The position numbers and the translations under genes were made by a program. The notes under the pieces are model-generated. The model saw only the letters and a list, made by a program, of their open reading frames with translations. It was not told the origin of the DNA and made no database searches. From positions 2,232,001 through 2,296,000 of the forward strand of contig NZ_SMFZ01000001.1 in the NCBI RefSeq assembly GCF_004339565.1: DNA of 64,000 nucleotides, read 5' to 3'. This DNA comes from Pseudonocardia endophytica. GTDB lineage: Bacteria > Actinomycetota > Actinomycetes > Mycobacteriales > Pseudonocardiaceae. Each line of letters starts with the position of its first letter. Position 1 is the stretch's first letter. Shown here piece by piece: positions 55,449 to 63,481 of this stretch.

Positions 55449-56650
55449 GCACGCCACACGCCGGCCCGTTGGCAGGCCTCCGGGTGATCGACGCCGCCTC
55501 GCTGGCCGCGGGGCCGCTGGTCGCCACCTGGCTCGGCGAGCACGGCGCCGAAGTGATCAAGGTCGAGCAGCCAGGTCCCGGCGACCCGATCCGGCAGTGG
55601 GGCGCGCAGCGCGACGGCGTCGGTCTCATGTGGAAGAGCCTGGGACGCAACAAGAAGTCCGTGACGCTCAACCTGCGCGAGCAGGCCGGGCGCGACCTGC
55701 TGCGCCGGCTGACCGACACCGCCGACGTGGTCGTGATGAACCTGCGTCCGTCCACGTTGGAGCGGTGGGGCCTTGACCACGCGGCGCTGTCGTCCTCGAA
55801 CCCGGGGCTGGTGATGGTGCACGTCACCGGCTACGGGGCGGGCGGGCCGAAGGCGGACCGGCCGGGTTTCGGGACGCTCGGCGAGGCGATGAGCGGGTTC
55901 GCTCACGTCACCGGTGAGCCGGACGGCCCGCCGACGCTGCCGTCGTTCATGCTCGCCGACGGCGTCGCGGCCCTGAATGCGACGTTCGCCGTGATGATGG
56001 CGCTCTACCACCGCGACGTCCACGCCTGCCCGGGCCAGCTGATCGACGTCAACCTGATCGAGCCGCTGACCCGGCTCATCGAGCAGCCGCTGCTCACCTA
56101 CGACCAGCTGGGCACCGTCCCGGGCCGCACCGGCAACCGGTGGGACATCTCGGCCCCGCGCAACACCTACCGGACGAAGGACGGGCACTGGCTCGCCATG
56201 TCCGGCAGCGCCCCGTCGATCGCGATGCGGGCCCTGCGCGCCGTCGGGCGGGCCGACCTGACGACCGACCCGCGGTTCGCCGAGGCCCAGCAACGCCTGA
56301 AGAACGCCGAGCTGGTCGACTCCGTCGTCGCGGAGTGGGTCGCCGAACGCACGCTCGACGACGCGATGACGGTGTTCGAGGAGGCCGAGGTCGCCGCCGC
56401 GCCGGTGTACACGGCCGAGCAACTGCGGGCCGACGAGCATCTGGAGGCGCGCGGCACGTTCGTGACCGTGCCCGACCCGGACCTCGGCGAGATGACCGTG
56501 CAGGGGCCGGTCCCCCGGTTCTCGCACACGCCGGGCCGCGTCGACCACCTCGGCGCCGGCATCGGCGAGCACAACGACGAGATCTACGGCGGCCTGCTCG
56601 GTCTCTCCACCGAGGAGCGGGACGCCCTGCGCACCGAGGGGATCATCTGA
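55445..56650 (+). CDS. Family III CoA transferase (CaiB/BaiF)
   Basis: 401 residues; ATG overlaps the lacI stop. Motifs: GLRVIDAASLAAGPLVATWL, GAEVIKVEQPGPGDPIRQWG, NKKSVTLNLREQAG, VVVMNLRPSTLERWGL and the active-site region MLADGVAALNATFAVMMALY. It activates an organic acid by CoA transfer, probably the substrate of the C-C lyase encoded next. It is a paralogue of the 35273-36541 gene but clearly divergent in sequence. Confidence 0.88.
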   Translation: MSTPHAGPLAGLRVIDAASLAAGPLVATWLGEHGAEVIKVEQPGPGDPIRQWGAQRDGVGLMWKSLGRNKKSVTLNLREQAGRDLLRRLTDTADVVVMNLRPSTLERWGLDHAALSSSNPGLVMVHVTGYGAGGPKADRPGFGTLGEAMSGFAHVTGEPDGPPTLPSFMLADGVAALNATFAVMMALYHRDVHACPGQLIDVNLIEPLTRLIEQPLLTYDQLGTVPGRTGNRWDISAPRNTYRTKDGHWLAMSGSAPSIAMRALRAVGRADLTTDPRFAEAQQRLKNAELVDSVVAEWVAERTLDDAMTVFEEAEVAAAPVYTAEQLRADEHLEARGTFVTVPDPDLGEMTVQGPVPRFSHTPGRVDHLGAGIGEHNDEIYGGLLGLSTEERDALRTEGII

Positions 56651-57567
56651 TGGCCCGCCCGCCCCGCCCCCGTCGCTCCGAGCTGGCCACCCCGGCCAGC
56701 AACGAGCGCATGTTCGCCAAGGCCGCCGCGTCCGGGGCGGACATGGTGTTCCTCGACCTGGAGGACGCCTGCGCACCCGCCGAGCGCGAGTCGGCCCGCG
56801 GCAAGGCCGCGAAGGCGCTGCGCGAGCTGGACTGGGGGCGCACCACCCGCGCGATCCGGATGAACGGTGTGGACACCCGCTGGGCGTACGGCGACGTGAT
56901 CGACGTCGTCACGGACGCCCGCGAGGCGCTCCAGACGATCATCGTCCCGAAGGTCCGGCACGCCCGCGACGTCTGGTGGGTGGACACCCTGCTCACCCAG
57001 GTCGAGGAATGGATCGACCTGCCGCGCAAGGGCATCGCGCTCGAGGTGTTGATCGAGGAGACGGAGGGCCTTGAGAACGTCGGCGAGATCGCCCGGTCCT
57101 CGGACCGGCTGGAGGCGATCATCTTCGGAGCCGGCGACTTCTCCGCGTCCCAGGGCGCCCGCGTCGACACGAACTTCGACCCGGTCGTCCCGTACCCCGG
57201 CGACCTCTGGCACTACGCGCGGTCCCGGATCGTCGTCGCCGCCCGCTCGGCCGGTGTGGACGCGATCGACGCACCGTTCCCGAACTACAGGACCCCGGAC
57301 GCCTACCGCACGGCCTGCGACCAGGCCGCGGCCATGGGCTACTCCGGCAAGTGGGCCATCCATCCGTCCCAGGTGGACATCGCGAACGACGCGTTCGCCC
57401 CGACGTCCGACGAGATCGCGCACGCGCGCCGCGTCGTCGCCGCCTACCGCGACGCCGAGGCGAACGGGCTGGGCGCCACCGGACTCGACGGGATGCTCGT
57501 CGACGCCGCCCACCTGCGCCACGCCGCGACCGTCGCGGCCACCGCCGATCTGCTCGGCCTCAGCTGA
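56650..57567 (+). CDS. CoA ester lyase, citrate lyase beta/HpcH-like
   Basis: 305 residues; the ATG overlaps the previous stop (TGATG). TIM-barrel lyase signature: SELATPASNERMFAKAAASG, ADMVFLDLEDACAP (Mg site), IRMNGVDTRWAYGD, the Glu in LEVLIEETEGLENV, FGAGDFSAS and YSGKWAIHPSQVDIAND. Family members split malyl-CoA, citramalyl-CoA or related thioesters into an acyl-CoA and glyoxylate or pyruvate. Together with the CoA transferase it forms an activate-and-cleave module. Confidence 0.9.
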   Translation: MARPPRPRRSELATPASNERMFAKAAASGADMVFLDLEDACAPAERESARGKAAKALRELDWGRTTRAIRMNGVDTRWAYGDVIDVVTDAREALQTIIVPKVRHARDVWWVDTLLTQVEEWIDLPRKGIALEVLIEETEGLENVGEIARSSDRLEAIIFGAGDFSASQGARVDTNFDPVVPYPGDLWHYARSRIVVAARSAGVDAIDAPFPNYRTPDAYRTACDQAAAMGYSGKWAIHPSQVDIANDAFAPTSDEIAHARRVVAAYRDAEANGLGATGLDGMLVDAAHLRHAATVAATADLLGLS

Positions 57568-57585
57568 CGATCCACAGGAGAACCG

Positions 57586-58911
57586 ATGACCAGACAGATG
57601 ACCCTGGTCGGCTTCATGCAGGCCGGCAACGTGACCGTCTACTCCGGATCGTGGCGCTACCCGTCGGCCGATCTCGGGTTCCTTTCGATGGACTACTACG
57701 CGCACATCGCACAGGTACTCGAGGCGGCGAAGTTCGACTGCGTGTTCTTCGACGACCGGCTCGCCATGCCCGGCGTGTACGGCAACTCGGTGTCCGACGC
57801 GGTCCGCTACGGCGCCCGCCCGATCAAGCTCGACCTGACCGCAGTGCTCGGCGGGATCATCGGCGCGACGTCGCGGATCGGTGTGGGCGCCACGTACTCC
57901 ACGACGTACTACGACCCGTTCCACATCGCCCGCACGTTCGCCACGCTCGACCACCTGTCCGGTGGGCGGGCCGCCTGGAACGTGGTCACGAGCGTGAACG
58001 ACTCGGAGGCGCAGAACTTCGGCGTCGAGACCCACCTCGACCACGACCAGCGCTACGACCGCGCCGAGGAGTTCCTGGAGGCCGTGCGGGCGCTCTGGGA
58101 CTCCTGGGAGGACGACGCGCTGATCATGGACCGCGAGTCCGGCGAGTTCGCCGACCCGTCGAAGGTCCACGAGGTCGACCACAAGGGCGACTACTTCTCC
58201 GTGCGCGGCCCGCTGACCGTGCCGCGCACGCCGCAGGGCCGCCCGGTGATCCTGCAGGCGGGCTCGTCAGGGCGCGGACGCCGGTTCGCCGGGCGGTGGG
58301 CCGACATGATCTTCACGGCCGACCCCGGACTGCCTGTCGCACAGCGGCACTACGCGGAGCAGAAGGAACAGATCGCATCCGAGGGCCGGAACCCGGACGA
58401 CGTGAAGCTGCTGCCGATGGCCTACACCGTCGTCGGCGAGACCGAGGAGATCGCGCGGGAGAAGGAACGGCTGTTCCTGGACGCCTACGTGCACCCGCAC
58501 GCGTCGCTGGCGCTGCTGTCCGAGGTCCTGAACTACGACTTCGCGAAGCACGACCTCGACGACGTGATCTCCGACGAGATGATGGCCGCGTCCGGCGGCA
58601 TCCGTGGCCTCGCCGAGGGCGTGCGCCGCCATCTCGACCGCGAGGTGACCGTCCGCGATCTCGCCGCGCACCGCGCGACGCTCCTGCAGGGACCGCGGTT
58701 CGTCGGCACCGCGACCCAGGTCGCCGACCAGATGCAGGAGTGGTTCGCCTCCGGTGGCTGCGACGGGTTCGTGCTCGCCGCCACCCACCTGCCGGGCGCG
58801 TTCGAGGAGTTCACCCGCATGGTCGTGCCGGTGCTGCAGGAGCGCGGGCTGTTCCGCTCCGAGTACCCGGGCGCCACCCTGCGGGACCACCTGGGCGTCG
58901 AACGGCCCTGA
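57586..58911 (+). CDS. LLM-class flavin-dependent monooxygenase (NtaA/SnaA/DszA type)
   Basis: 441 residues, TIM barrel using FMNH2 from a separate reductase. Family words: WRYPSADLGFLSMDYYAHIA, FDCVFFDDRLAMP, GVGATYSTTYYDPFHIARTF, LDHLSGGRAAWNVVTS, QAGSSGRGRRFAGRWADMIF. Such enzymes oxidise aminopolycarboxylates, sulfur heterocycles or alkanesulfonates. It lies 18 bp after the lyase and closes the LacI operon, perhaps performing the first oxidation. No flavin reductase gene is nearby, so one must be supplied from elsewhere. Confidence 0.88.
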   Translation: MTRQMTLVGFMQAGNVTVYSGSWRYPSADLGFLSMDYYAHIAQVLEAAKFDCVFFDDRLAMPGVYGNSVSDAVRYGARPIKLDLTAVLGGIIGATSRIGVGATYSTTYYDPFHIARTFATLDHLSGGRAAWNVVTSVNDSEAQNFGVETHLDHDQRYDRAEEFLEAVRALWDSWEDDALIMDRESGEFADPSKVHEVDHKGDYFSVRGPLTVPRTPQGRPVILQAGSSGRGRRFAGRWADMIFTADPGLPVAQRHYAEQKEQIASEGRNPDDVKLLPMAYTVVGETEEIAREKERLFLDAYVHPHASLALLSEVLNYDFAKHDLDDVISDEMMAASGGIRGLAEGVRRHLDREVTVRDLAAHRATLLQGPRFVGTATQVADQMQEWFASGGCDGFVLAATHLPGAFEEFTRMVVPVLQERGLFRSEYPGATLRDHLGVERP

Positions 58912-58981
58912 CCGTCGTCCCCGATGGGTTCGTCGCGCGGCCGATCGGTGGGTGGGTGATCCAGCGCGAGCTGGACGTCCG

Positions 58982-59938
58982 CTAACGCTCGCTGTCCAGC
59001 ATGGCCATCAACGGCGCCGCGTAACGCTCGCCCGCGGCCGCGCCGGGCGGGACGGCCTCCTCGATCGCGGTCATGTCCGCGTCGGACAGTGCGAGATCCG
59101 CGGCGGCGACGGCGTCCGGGACCCGGCTCGGGCGGCTCGCCCCGACCAGCGCCACCAGGTGCGGCTCGCGGGCGAGCACCCACGCCACGGCCAGCTGCGC
59201 GACGGTCGCACCCCGCGCGTCGGCGATCGGGCGCAGCCTCTCGACCAGCGCCAGGTTCGACGGCAGGTTCTCCGTCGCCAGCTGCGGCAGGTGCCCCGGG
59301 CCGACGGCGTCCGGGCGGTAGGAACCGGTCAGCAGCCCGTGGGCGAGCACGCCGTACGCCGAGACGCCGATGCCGAGCTCGCGGCACGTGTCCAGGATCG
59401 CCCGCTCCGGGCCGCGGTTGAGCAGGGAGTACTCGATCTGGACGTCGGCGATCGGGTGCACGGCGTGGGCCCTGCGGATCGTCTCCGCGCCCACTTCGGA
59501 CAGTCCGACGTGGCGCACGTACCCGGCTTCGACGAGCTCGGCGATCGTGCCGACGGTGTCCTCGATCGGGACGGTCGGATCCAGCCGGGCGGGACGGTAG
59601 ACGTCGACGTGGTCGGTCCCGAGCCGCTGCAACGAGTAGGCGAGGAAGTTCCGCACGTGAGCGGGCCGTCCCTCGACGCCGACGAACCGACCCGCAGGAT
59701 CGCGCAGCCCGCCGAACTTGACGCTCAGCTGGACCCGGCCGCGATCGCCGGGCCGCAACGCACGACGGATCAGGTCCTCGTTGGCACCGGCGTCGTAGAA
59801 GTCGGCCGTGTCCAGGAACGTCATGCCTGCGTCGATCGCGGCCTGCACGGTCGCGACGGCGTCCGGACCGTCCACGAGCCCGCCCGCGCCGAGCCCGATC
59901 GCCGGGGCCGACATCGCTCCGAGGGTGCGCGTCTGCAT
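58982..59938 (-). CDS. Aldo/keto reductase
   Basis: 318 residues from ATG 59938; a longer reading to 60016 would add an Arg-rich leader and is disfavoured. Motifs: GLGAGGLVDGPD, FLDTADFYDAG (catalytic Asp/Tyr), LSVKFGG (Lys), HVDVYRPARLDP, EYSLLNRGPE and the cofactor loop VALVGASRPSRV. The catalytic His of the fourth position appears replaced (YRPARLD where YxHRxD is usual), which may change activity. Function unknown; converges on the monooxygenase operon. Confidence 0.85.
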   Translation of the reverse strand: MQTRTLGAMSAPAIGLGAGGLVDGPDAVATVQAAIDAGMTFLDTADFYDAGANEDLIRRALRPGDRGRVQLSVKFGGLRDPAGRFVGVEGRPAHVRNFLAYSLQRLGTDHVDVYRPARLDPTVPIEDTVGTIAELVEAGYVRHVGLSEVGAETIRRAHAVHPIADVQIEYSLLNRGPERAILDTCRELGIGVSAYGVLAHGLLTGSYRPDAVGPGHLPQLATENLPSNLALVERLRPIADARGATVAQLAVAWVLAREPHLVALVGASRPSRVPDAVAAADLALSDADMTAIEEAVPPGAAAGERYAAPLMAMLDSER

Positions 59939-60036
59939 CCCGATCACGCTACGACGGAAACGTTCGCCGCGCGTCCGGCGAGATCTACGAGCGAGCGCCC
60001 CACCCCGCGGCGTCACGTCATGAGGAGCCGGTCGGA

Positions 60037-60789
60037 ATGCGCAGCAACCTGTTCGCCCCGGAGAACCAGGAGCAGGAGTCCGCGCAGCCGGGCCTGCGCC
60101 TGCAGAACTCGAAGATGCTGAAGATCGAGCTGAACGGCGAGGCGTTGGCCCGCCAGGGCTCGATGGTCGCCTACCAGGGCGACGTCCGCTTCGAGGCGCT
60201 CGGCGCGGGTGGCATCGGCAACTTCCTGAAGCAGAAGCTCACCGGCGAGGGCGTGCCGCTGATGAAGGTGTCCGGCCGCGGGGACGTGTTCCTCGCCGAC
60301 GCAGCCGCCGACGTCCACGTGATCGACCTCGAGGGCCAGGACGACGCGCTGACCATCAACGGCAAGAACGTCCTCGCGTTCGAGCCGACGCTGTCCTACG
60401 ACATCCAGATGACGTCCGGCGGCGGCTCGATCGGCAACGCAGGGATGTTCAACTGCGTCTTCCGCGGCCGGGGCCGGCTCGCGATCACGGCCAAGGGCTC
60501 GCCGGTGGTGCTCACGGTGGACGCCCCGACCTACGCCGACCCGCAGGCCGCGATCGCCTGGTCGGCGGGCCTGCAGGTCGGGATCCACCGGGCCGAGGAG
60601 TTCGGGCTGAACATGCTGATCGGCCGCACCACGGGCGAGCGGTTCACGATGGCGTTCGGCGGCAACGGGTTCGTCATCGTCCAGGCGTCCGAGGAGATGC
60701 CCCTGGACGCGATCGGCGGCACCGGTGGCGGCGAACAGGCCGGGAACACCGGCGGGGTCGGCGGGCTGCTGGGCGGCCTGCTGCGGTAG
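60037..60789 (+). CDS. AIM24 family protein
   Basis: 250 residues, all-beta AIM24/TRAP-like fold: SKMLKIELNGEALARQGSM, VAYQGDVRFE, GRGDVFLADAAADVHVID, NVLAFEPTLSYDI, FNCVFRGRGRLAITAKGSP. A Gly-rich C-terminus (GGVGGLLGGLL) follows. Named after a yeast mitochondrial protein; bacterial members have no established function and may be envelope- or stress-associated. Monocistronic, ribosome site GAGGAGCCGG. Confidence 0.87.
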   Translation: MRSNLFAPENQEQESAQPGLRLQNSKMLKIELNGEALARQGSMVAYQGDVRFEALGAGGIGNFLKQKLTGEGVPLMKVSGRGDVFLADAAADVHVIDLEGQDDALTINGKNVLAFEPTLSYDIQMTSGGGSIGNAGMFNCVFRGRGRLAITAKGSPVVLTVDAPTYADPQAAIAWSAGLQVGIHRAEEFGLNMLIGRTTGERFTMAFGGNGFVIVQASEEMPLDAIGGTGGGEQAGNTGGVGGLLGGLLR

Positions 60790-60825
60790 ACCAGCCTGGT
60801 GGGACCGCGGACGGGAACCCTCCCG

Positions 60826-61473
60826 CTACGCCGTCGCGACCAGCCCCACGAGCGGCGCCCACCGGCTGCCCGCACCGAGCGGGAGATCGAGAATCTCGAC
60901 GGCGTCGAAGACGGCCCGCGCGGCCGCCGCCAGATCGTCGGTGGCCGCGCCCGCCCTGCGCCGGTAGAGCTGCCGGGTCGCCCAGGTCAGCGGCGCCGCC
61001 GGTCCACGTGGGACGAGGTCCAGGTCGACGACGAGCAGCCGGCAGCCCGGTCGCAGCGCCCGTCGGACCGTCCTCAGTGCACCGTCCACGTCGGCCACCG
61101 CGCTGAGCGCGAACACGGCGACGGCGCCGTCGAAGCCTCCGGGTTCCAGCTCGGCACCGGAGATCTCGGCGTGCACCAGCTCGACCTGCCACAGGCGGTG
61201 CTCCGCGACCCGCTCCCGGGCGCGGTCGAGCATCGCCCCGCTGAGGTCGACGCCGACCACGCGCCCGTCCGGACCGACCGCGTCGCACAGCGCGGGGAAC
61301 GCCGCTCCGGCGCCGCAGCCGACGTCGAGCACGCTCTGTCCCGCACCGAGACCGAGCCGGTCAAGGCCGACCGTGTCGAGCGCCGACGCCGTGCGTTCGA
61401 GGGCGGGCGCGAACGAGCTCAGGTTGTCCCAGTAGCGGCGTCCGCGCTCGACGCGCTCGTCGTGTCCGCCCAC
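60826..61473 (-). CDS. Class I SAM-dependent methyltransferase
   Basis: 215 residues, GTG start 4 bp after the amidohydrolase stop. SAM site VLDVGCGAGAAFPALC, VVGVDLSGAMLDRARERV, acidic loop VHAEISGAEL, and FDGAVAVFALSAVADVD as motif post I-IV. Methyl acceptor not predictable. It is coupled to the amidohydrolase gene. Confidence 0.85.
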   Translation of the reverse strand: MGGHDERVERGRRYWDNLSSFAPALERTASALDTVGLDRLGLGAGQSVLDVGCGAGAAFPALCDAVGPDGRVVGVDLSGAMLDRARERVAEHRLWQVELVHAEISGAELEPGGFDGAVAVFALSAVADVDGALRTVRRALRPGCRLLVVDLDLVPRGPAAPLTWATRQLYRRRAGAATDDLAAAARAVFDAVEILDLPLGAGSRWAPLVGLVATA

Positions 61474-61477
61474 CGGC

Positions 61478-62893
61478 TCACGCCGCCCGCCGGTCGGCCG
61501 CCAGCCGCTGCCGGGTCGCGTCGAGGTCGGCGCGCGAGTGGTGGGTACCGGCCCGGACGACGCCCGCGACGCGGTGCAGGTTCGCGACGTCCGCGGTCGG
61601 GTCCCCGTCGAGCACGACGAGGTCGGCCCGGCGTCCGATCTCGACGGTGCCGATCTCGTCGTCCAGCCCGAGGAACCGCGCCGGGTCCACGGTGGTGCTC
61701 TGCAGGATCCGCAGCGGCGACAGTCCGGCGGCGGCGAGCTCGTCGAACTCCTGGTGCAGGCTCGTGCCGGGGACCTCCCAGGACGCGCCGGTGACGTCGC
61801 TGCCGGCCAGGATCCCGACCCCTTCTTCGGCCAGGATTCCGGTCAGGCGCAGCTGCGCGGCGTAGAGGTCACGGAAGACCTCGCGCGTGGCGGGCGGGAG
61901 CTTCCGGAACCGCCGGGCCGTCCGTTCCCACAGCTTCATGGTCCCCGGCGAGACGAAGCGCAGATCGGAATGGCCGTGCAGCGCACAGTCGTCACCGCGC
62001 TCGTTCGTCCGCTCCCGGATCAGGGTCGGGCAGTGCCACGTGTCCGTCTCGGCGAACACGCGGGCGACCGAGCGGGCGGCGTCCTCGTCGAACGTGTCCA
62101 GGGCGCGGCGCATGATCGCGATCTCGTCCGGGCGCGTGAGCAGCGCCGGGTTGACGACGATCCGCCGGAGCAGAGCGCCGAAGACCTTGTCCGCGAACGG
62201 GAACCGCACGGTCGGGACGGGCAGCCCGCGACGGCCGAGCAGGTCGGCCTCGATCGCCGCCTTGTCCGGTGAGCAGGAGCTGAGCACGCCGAGACCGGGG
62301 CCGACGTGCTCGACGAACCGCAGCCCGGCGCGGGCCGCGGCGAGCGCGTCGGCACCGGACGGCAGGTGGCCGCCGAGCGGGATCCCGACCCGGTTCGCCT
62401 CCTCCTGCGCCGCGGGGTGGACGGCGGCCGTGACCAGGCCCATCTTCACGAAGTCGGCGCCCTGCGCGGCCTGCTCACGGACCGTCGCGCGCGCCCGATC
62501 GGCCGTACCGGCGTTCAGCGGCGTCAGCAGCGCACCGGGCAGTGCGAGCAGCGCCGGACCGGCGTCCGGCAGCCGGCCGTCCCGTCGGCGCTCCAGCAAC
62601 GCGGGCGAGCCGGACATCTGCCGGAACCCGGTCACGCCGTACGTGAGCATGAGCGCGAACGCGTCGGCCGGGTCGGACAACTCGAGCGTGTGGGCGTGCA
62701 TGTCGTTGTAGCCCGGGACGATCCAGCGCCCCGACACGTCCACACGGTCCACGTCCCCCGTGGACGGCTCTGCGACCGGACCGTCCCCGACGGCGGCGAT
62801 CCGGCCGTCGCGCACGAGGACCGACCGGACCGCGACGGAGCCGGTGCGGACGTCGACGACGGAGCCGCCGGTGAGCAGCAACGGGCGCGGCAT
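61478..62893 (-). CDS. Amidohydrolase family protein
   Basis: 471 residues, ATG 62893 behind GGAAGGGG. Metal ligands: VPGYNDMHAHTLEL (HxH with Ala between), the Lys in DFVKMGLVTAAVHPA, GGHLPSG, RFVEHVGPGLG and the Asp in LAGSDVTGASW. The closing sandwich has IGRRADLVVLDGDPTAD. It resembles imidazolonepropionase/dipeptidase-like amidohydrolases of unknown substrate, some of which are secreted; no signal peptide is seen here. Confidence 0.86.
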   Translation of the reverse strand: MPRPLLLTGGSVVDVRTGSVAVRSVLVRDGRIAAVGDGPVAEPSTGDVDRVDVSGRWIVPGYNDMHAHTLELSDPADAFALMLTYGVTGFRQMSGSPALLERRRDGRLPDAGPALLALPGALLTPLNAGTADRARATVREQAAQGADFVKMGLVTAAVHPAAQEEANRVGIPLGGHLPSGADALAAARAGLRFVEHVGPGLGVLSSCSPDKAAIEADLLGRRGLPVPTVRFPFADKVFGALLRRIVVNPALLTRPDEIAIMRRALDTFDEDAARSVARVFAETDTWHCPTLIRERTNERGDDCALHGHSDLRFVSPGTMKLWERTARRFRKLPPATREVFRDLYAAQLRLTGILAEEGVGILAGSDVTGASWEVPGTSLHQEFDELAAAGLSPLRILQSTTVDPARFLGLDDEIGTVEIGRRADLVVLDGDPTADVANLHRVAGVVRAGTHHSRADLDATRQRLAADRRAA

Positions 62894-62964
62894 GGGTGCC
62901 CCTTCCTGGAGAACGACGGCATTGTCGCCTGCGAGTGGAGCTGACGCCGCTCCAGCCGAGGCCC

Positions 62965-63024
62965 GCCGAGATGCGGCTCAGCGGGGCATGGTGATCGTTC
63001 CGGCCCGCTCGGCCGCATCTCGGC
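62965..63024. terminator. Stem-loop after the CBS gene
   Basis: 13-bp perfect arms GCCGAGATGCGGC (62965-62977) and its complement (63012-63024) with a 34-nt loop, in the 166-bp gap between the CBS gene stop (63060) and the amidohydrolase start (62893). It probably ends the molybdoenzyme-CBS transcript. Confidence 0.55.
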
Positions 63025-63059
63025 GACGCCTGCCCGCCGGCGAGCGGTCGAGCCGGACC

Positions 63060-63473
63060 TCAACCGGCGCGACGGTCCGCCGCGCGGGCCGCGACGCCGT
63101 CGTCGTCGCAGAAGCCCCGGCCGGAGCGCTTGCGGCACAGCAGTCCCACCAGCCGTCCCTCCTCGGCGACGACGGCGAACCGGCGCCGCCCCCGCTCCGC
63201 CATGTCACGCGTGACGGAGCGGAGGTCGGCGCCTGCGGACACGGTCCGGCCGTCCAGGCGACCGAGGGGCCATGCCGGGTGACCGGCGGGCGCCCCGGCC
63301 AGGTCGTCGCGTTCCACGACGGCCACGAGCACGCCGTCGGCGACGACGAGCAGGGCGTGCACGTGGTCGTCGAGCAGGCGGGTCCGTGCCTCGCCGACGG
63401 TGAGCCCGGTCCCGCACAGCTTCGGGAACCGGATCATCGCGTCGGCGACGACCGAGGCGAGATCGTGTCCCAC
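63060..63473 (-). CDS. CBS-domain protein
   Basis: 137 residues, GTG start 8 bp after the molybdoenzyme gene. Two CBS motifs: GEARTRLLDDHVHALLVVAD with VAVVERDDL, and DMAERGRRRFAVVAEEG with LVGLLCRKRSGRGF. CBS pairs sense adenine nucleotides. Co-transcription with a molybdopterin oxidoreductase suggests energy-state or redox control of that enzyme; this is inferred. Confidence 0.8.
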   Translation of the reverse strand: MGHDLASVVADAMIRFPKLCGTGLTVGEARTRLLDDHVHALLVVADGVLVAVVERDDLAGAPAGHPAWPLGRLDGRTVSAGADLRSVTRDMAERGRRRFAVVAEEGRLVGLLCRKRSGRGFCDDDGVAARAADRRAG

Positions 63474-63481
63474 CGGGCCTC

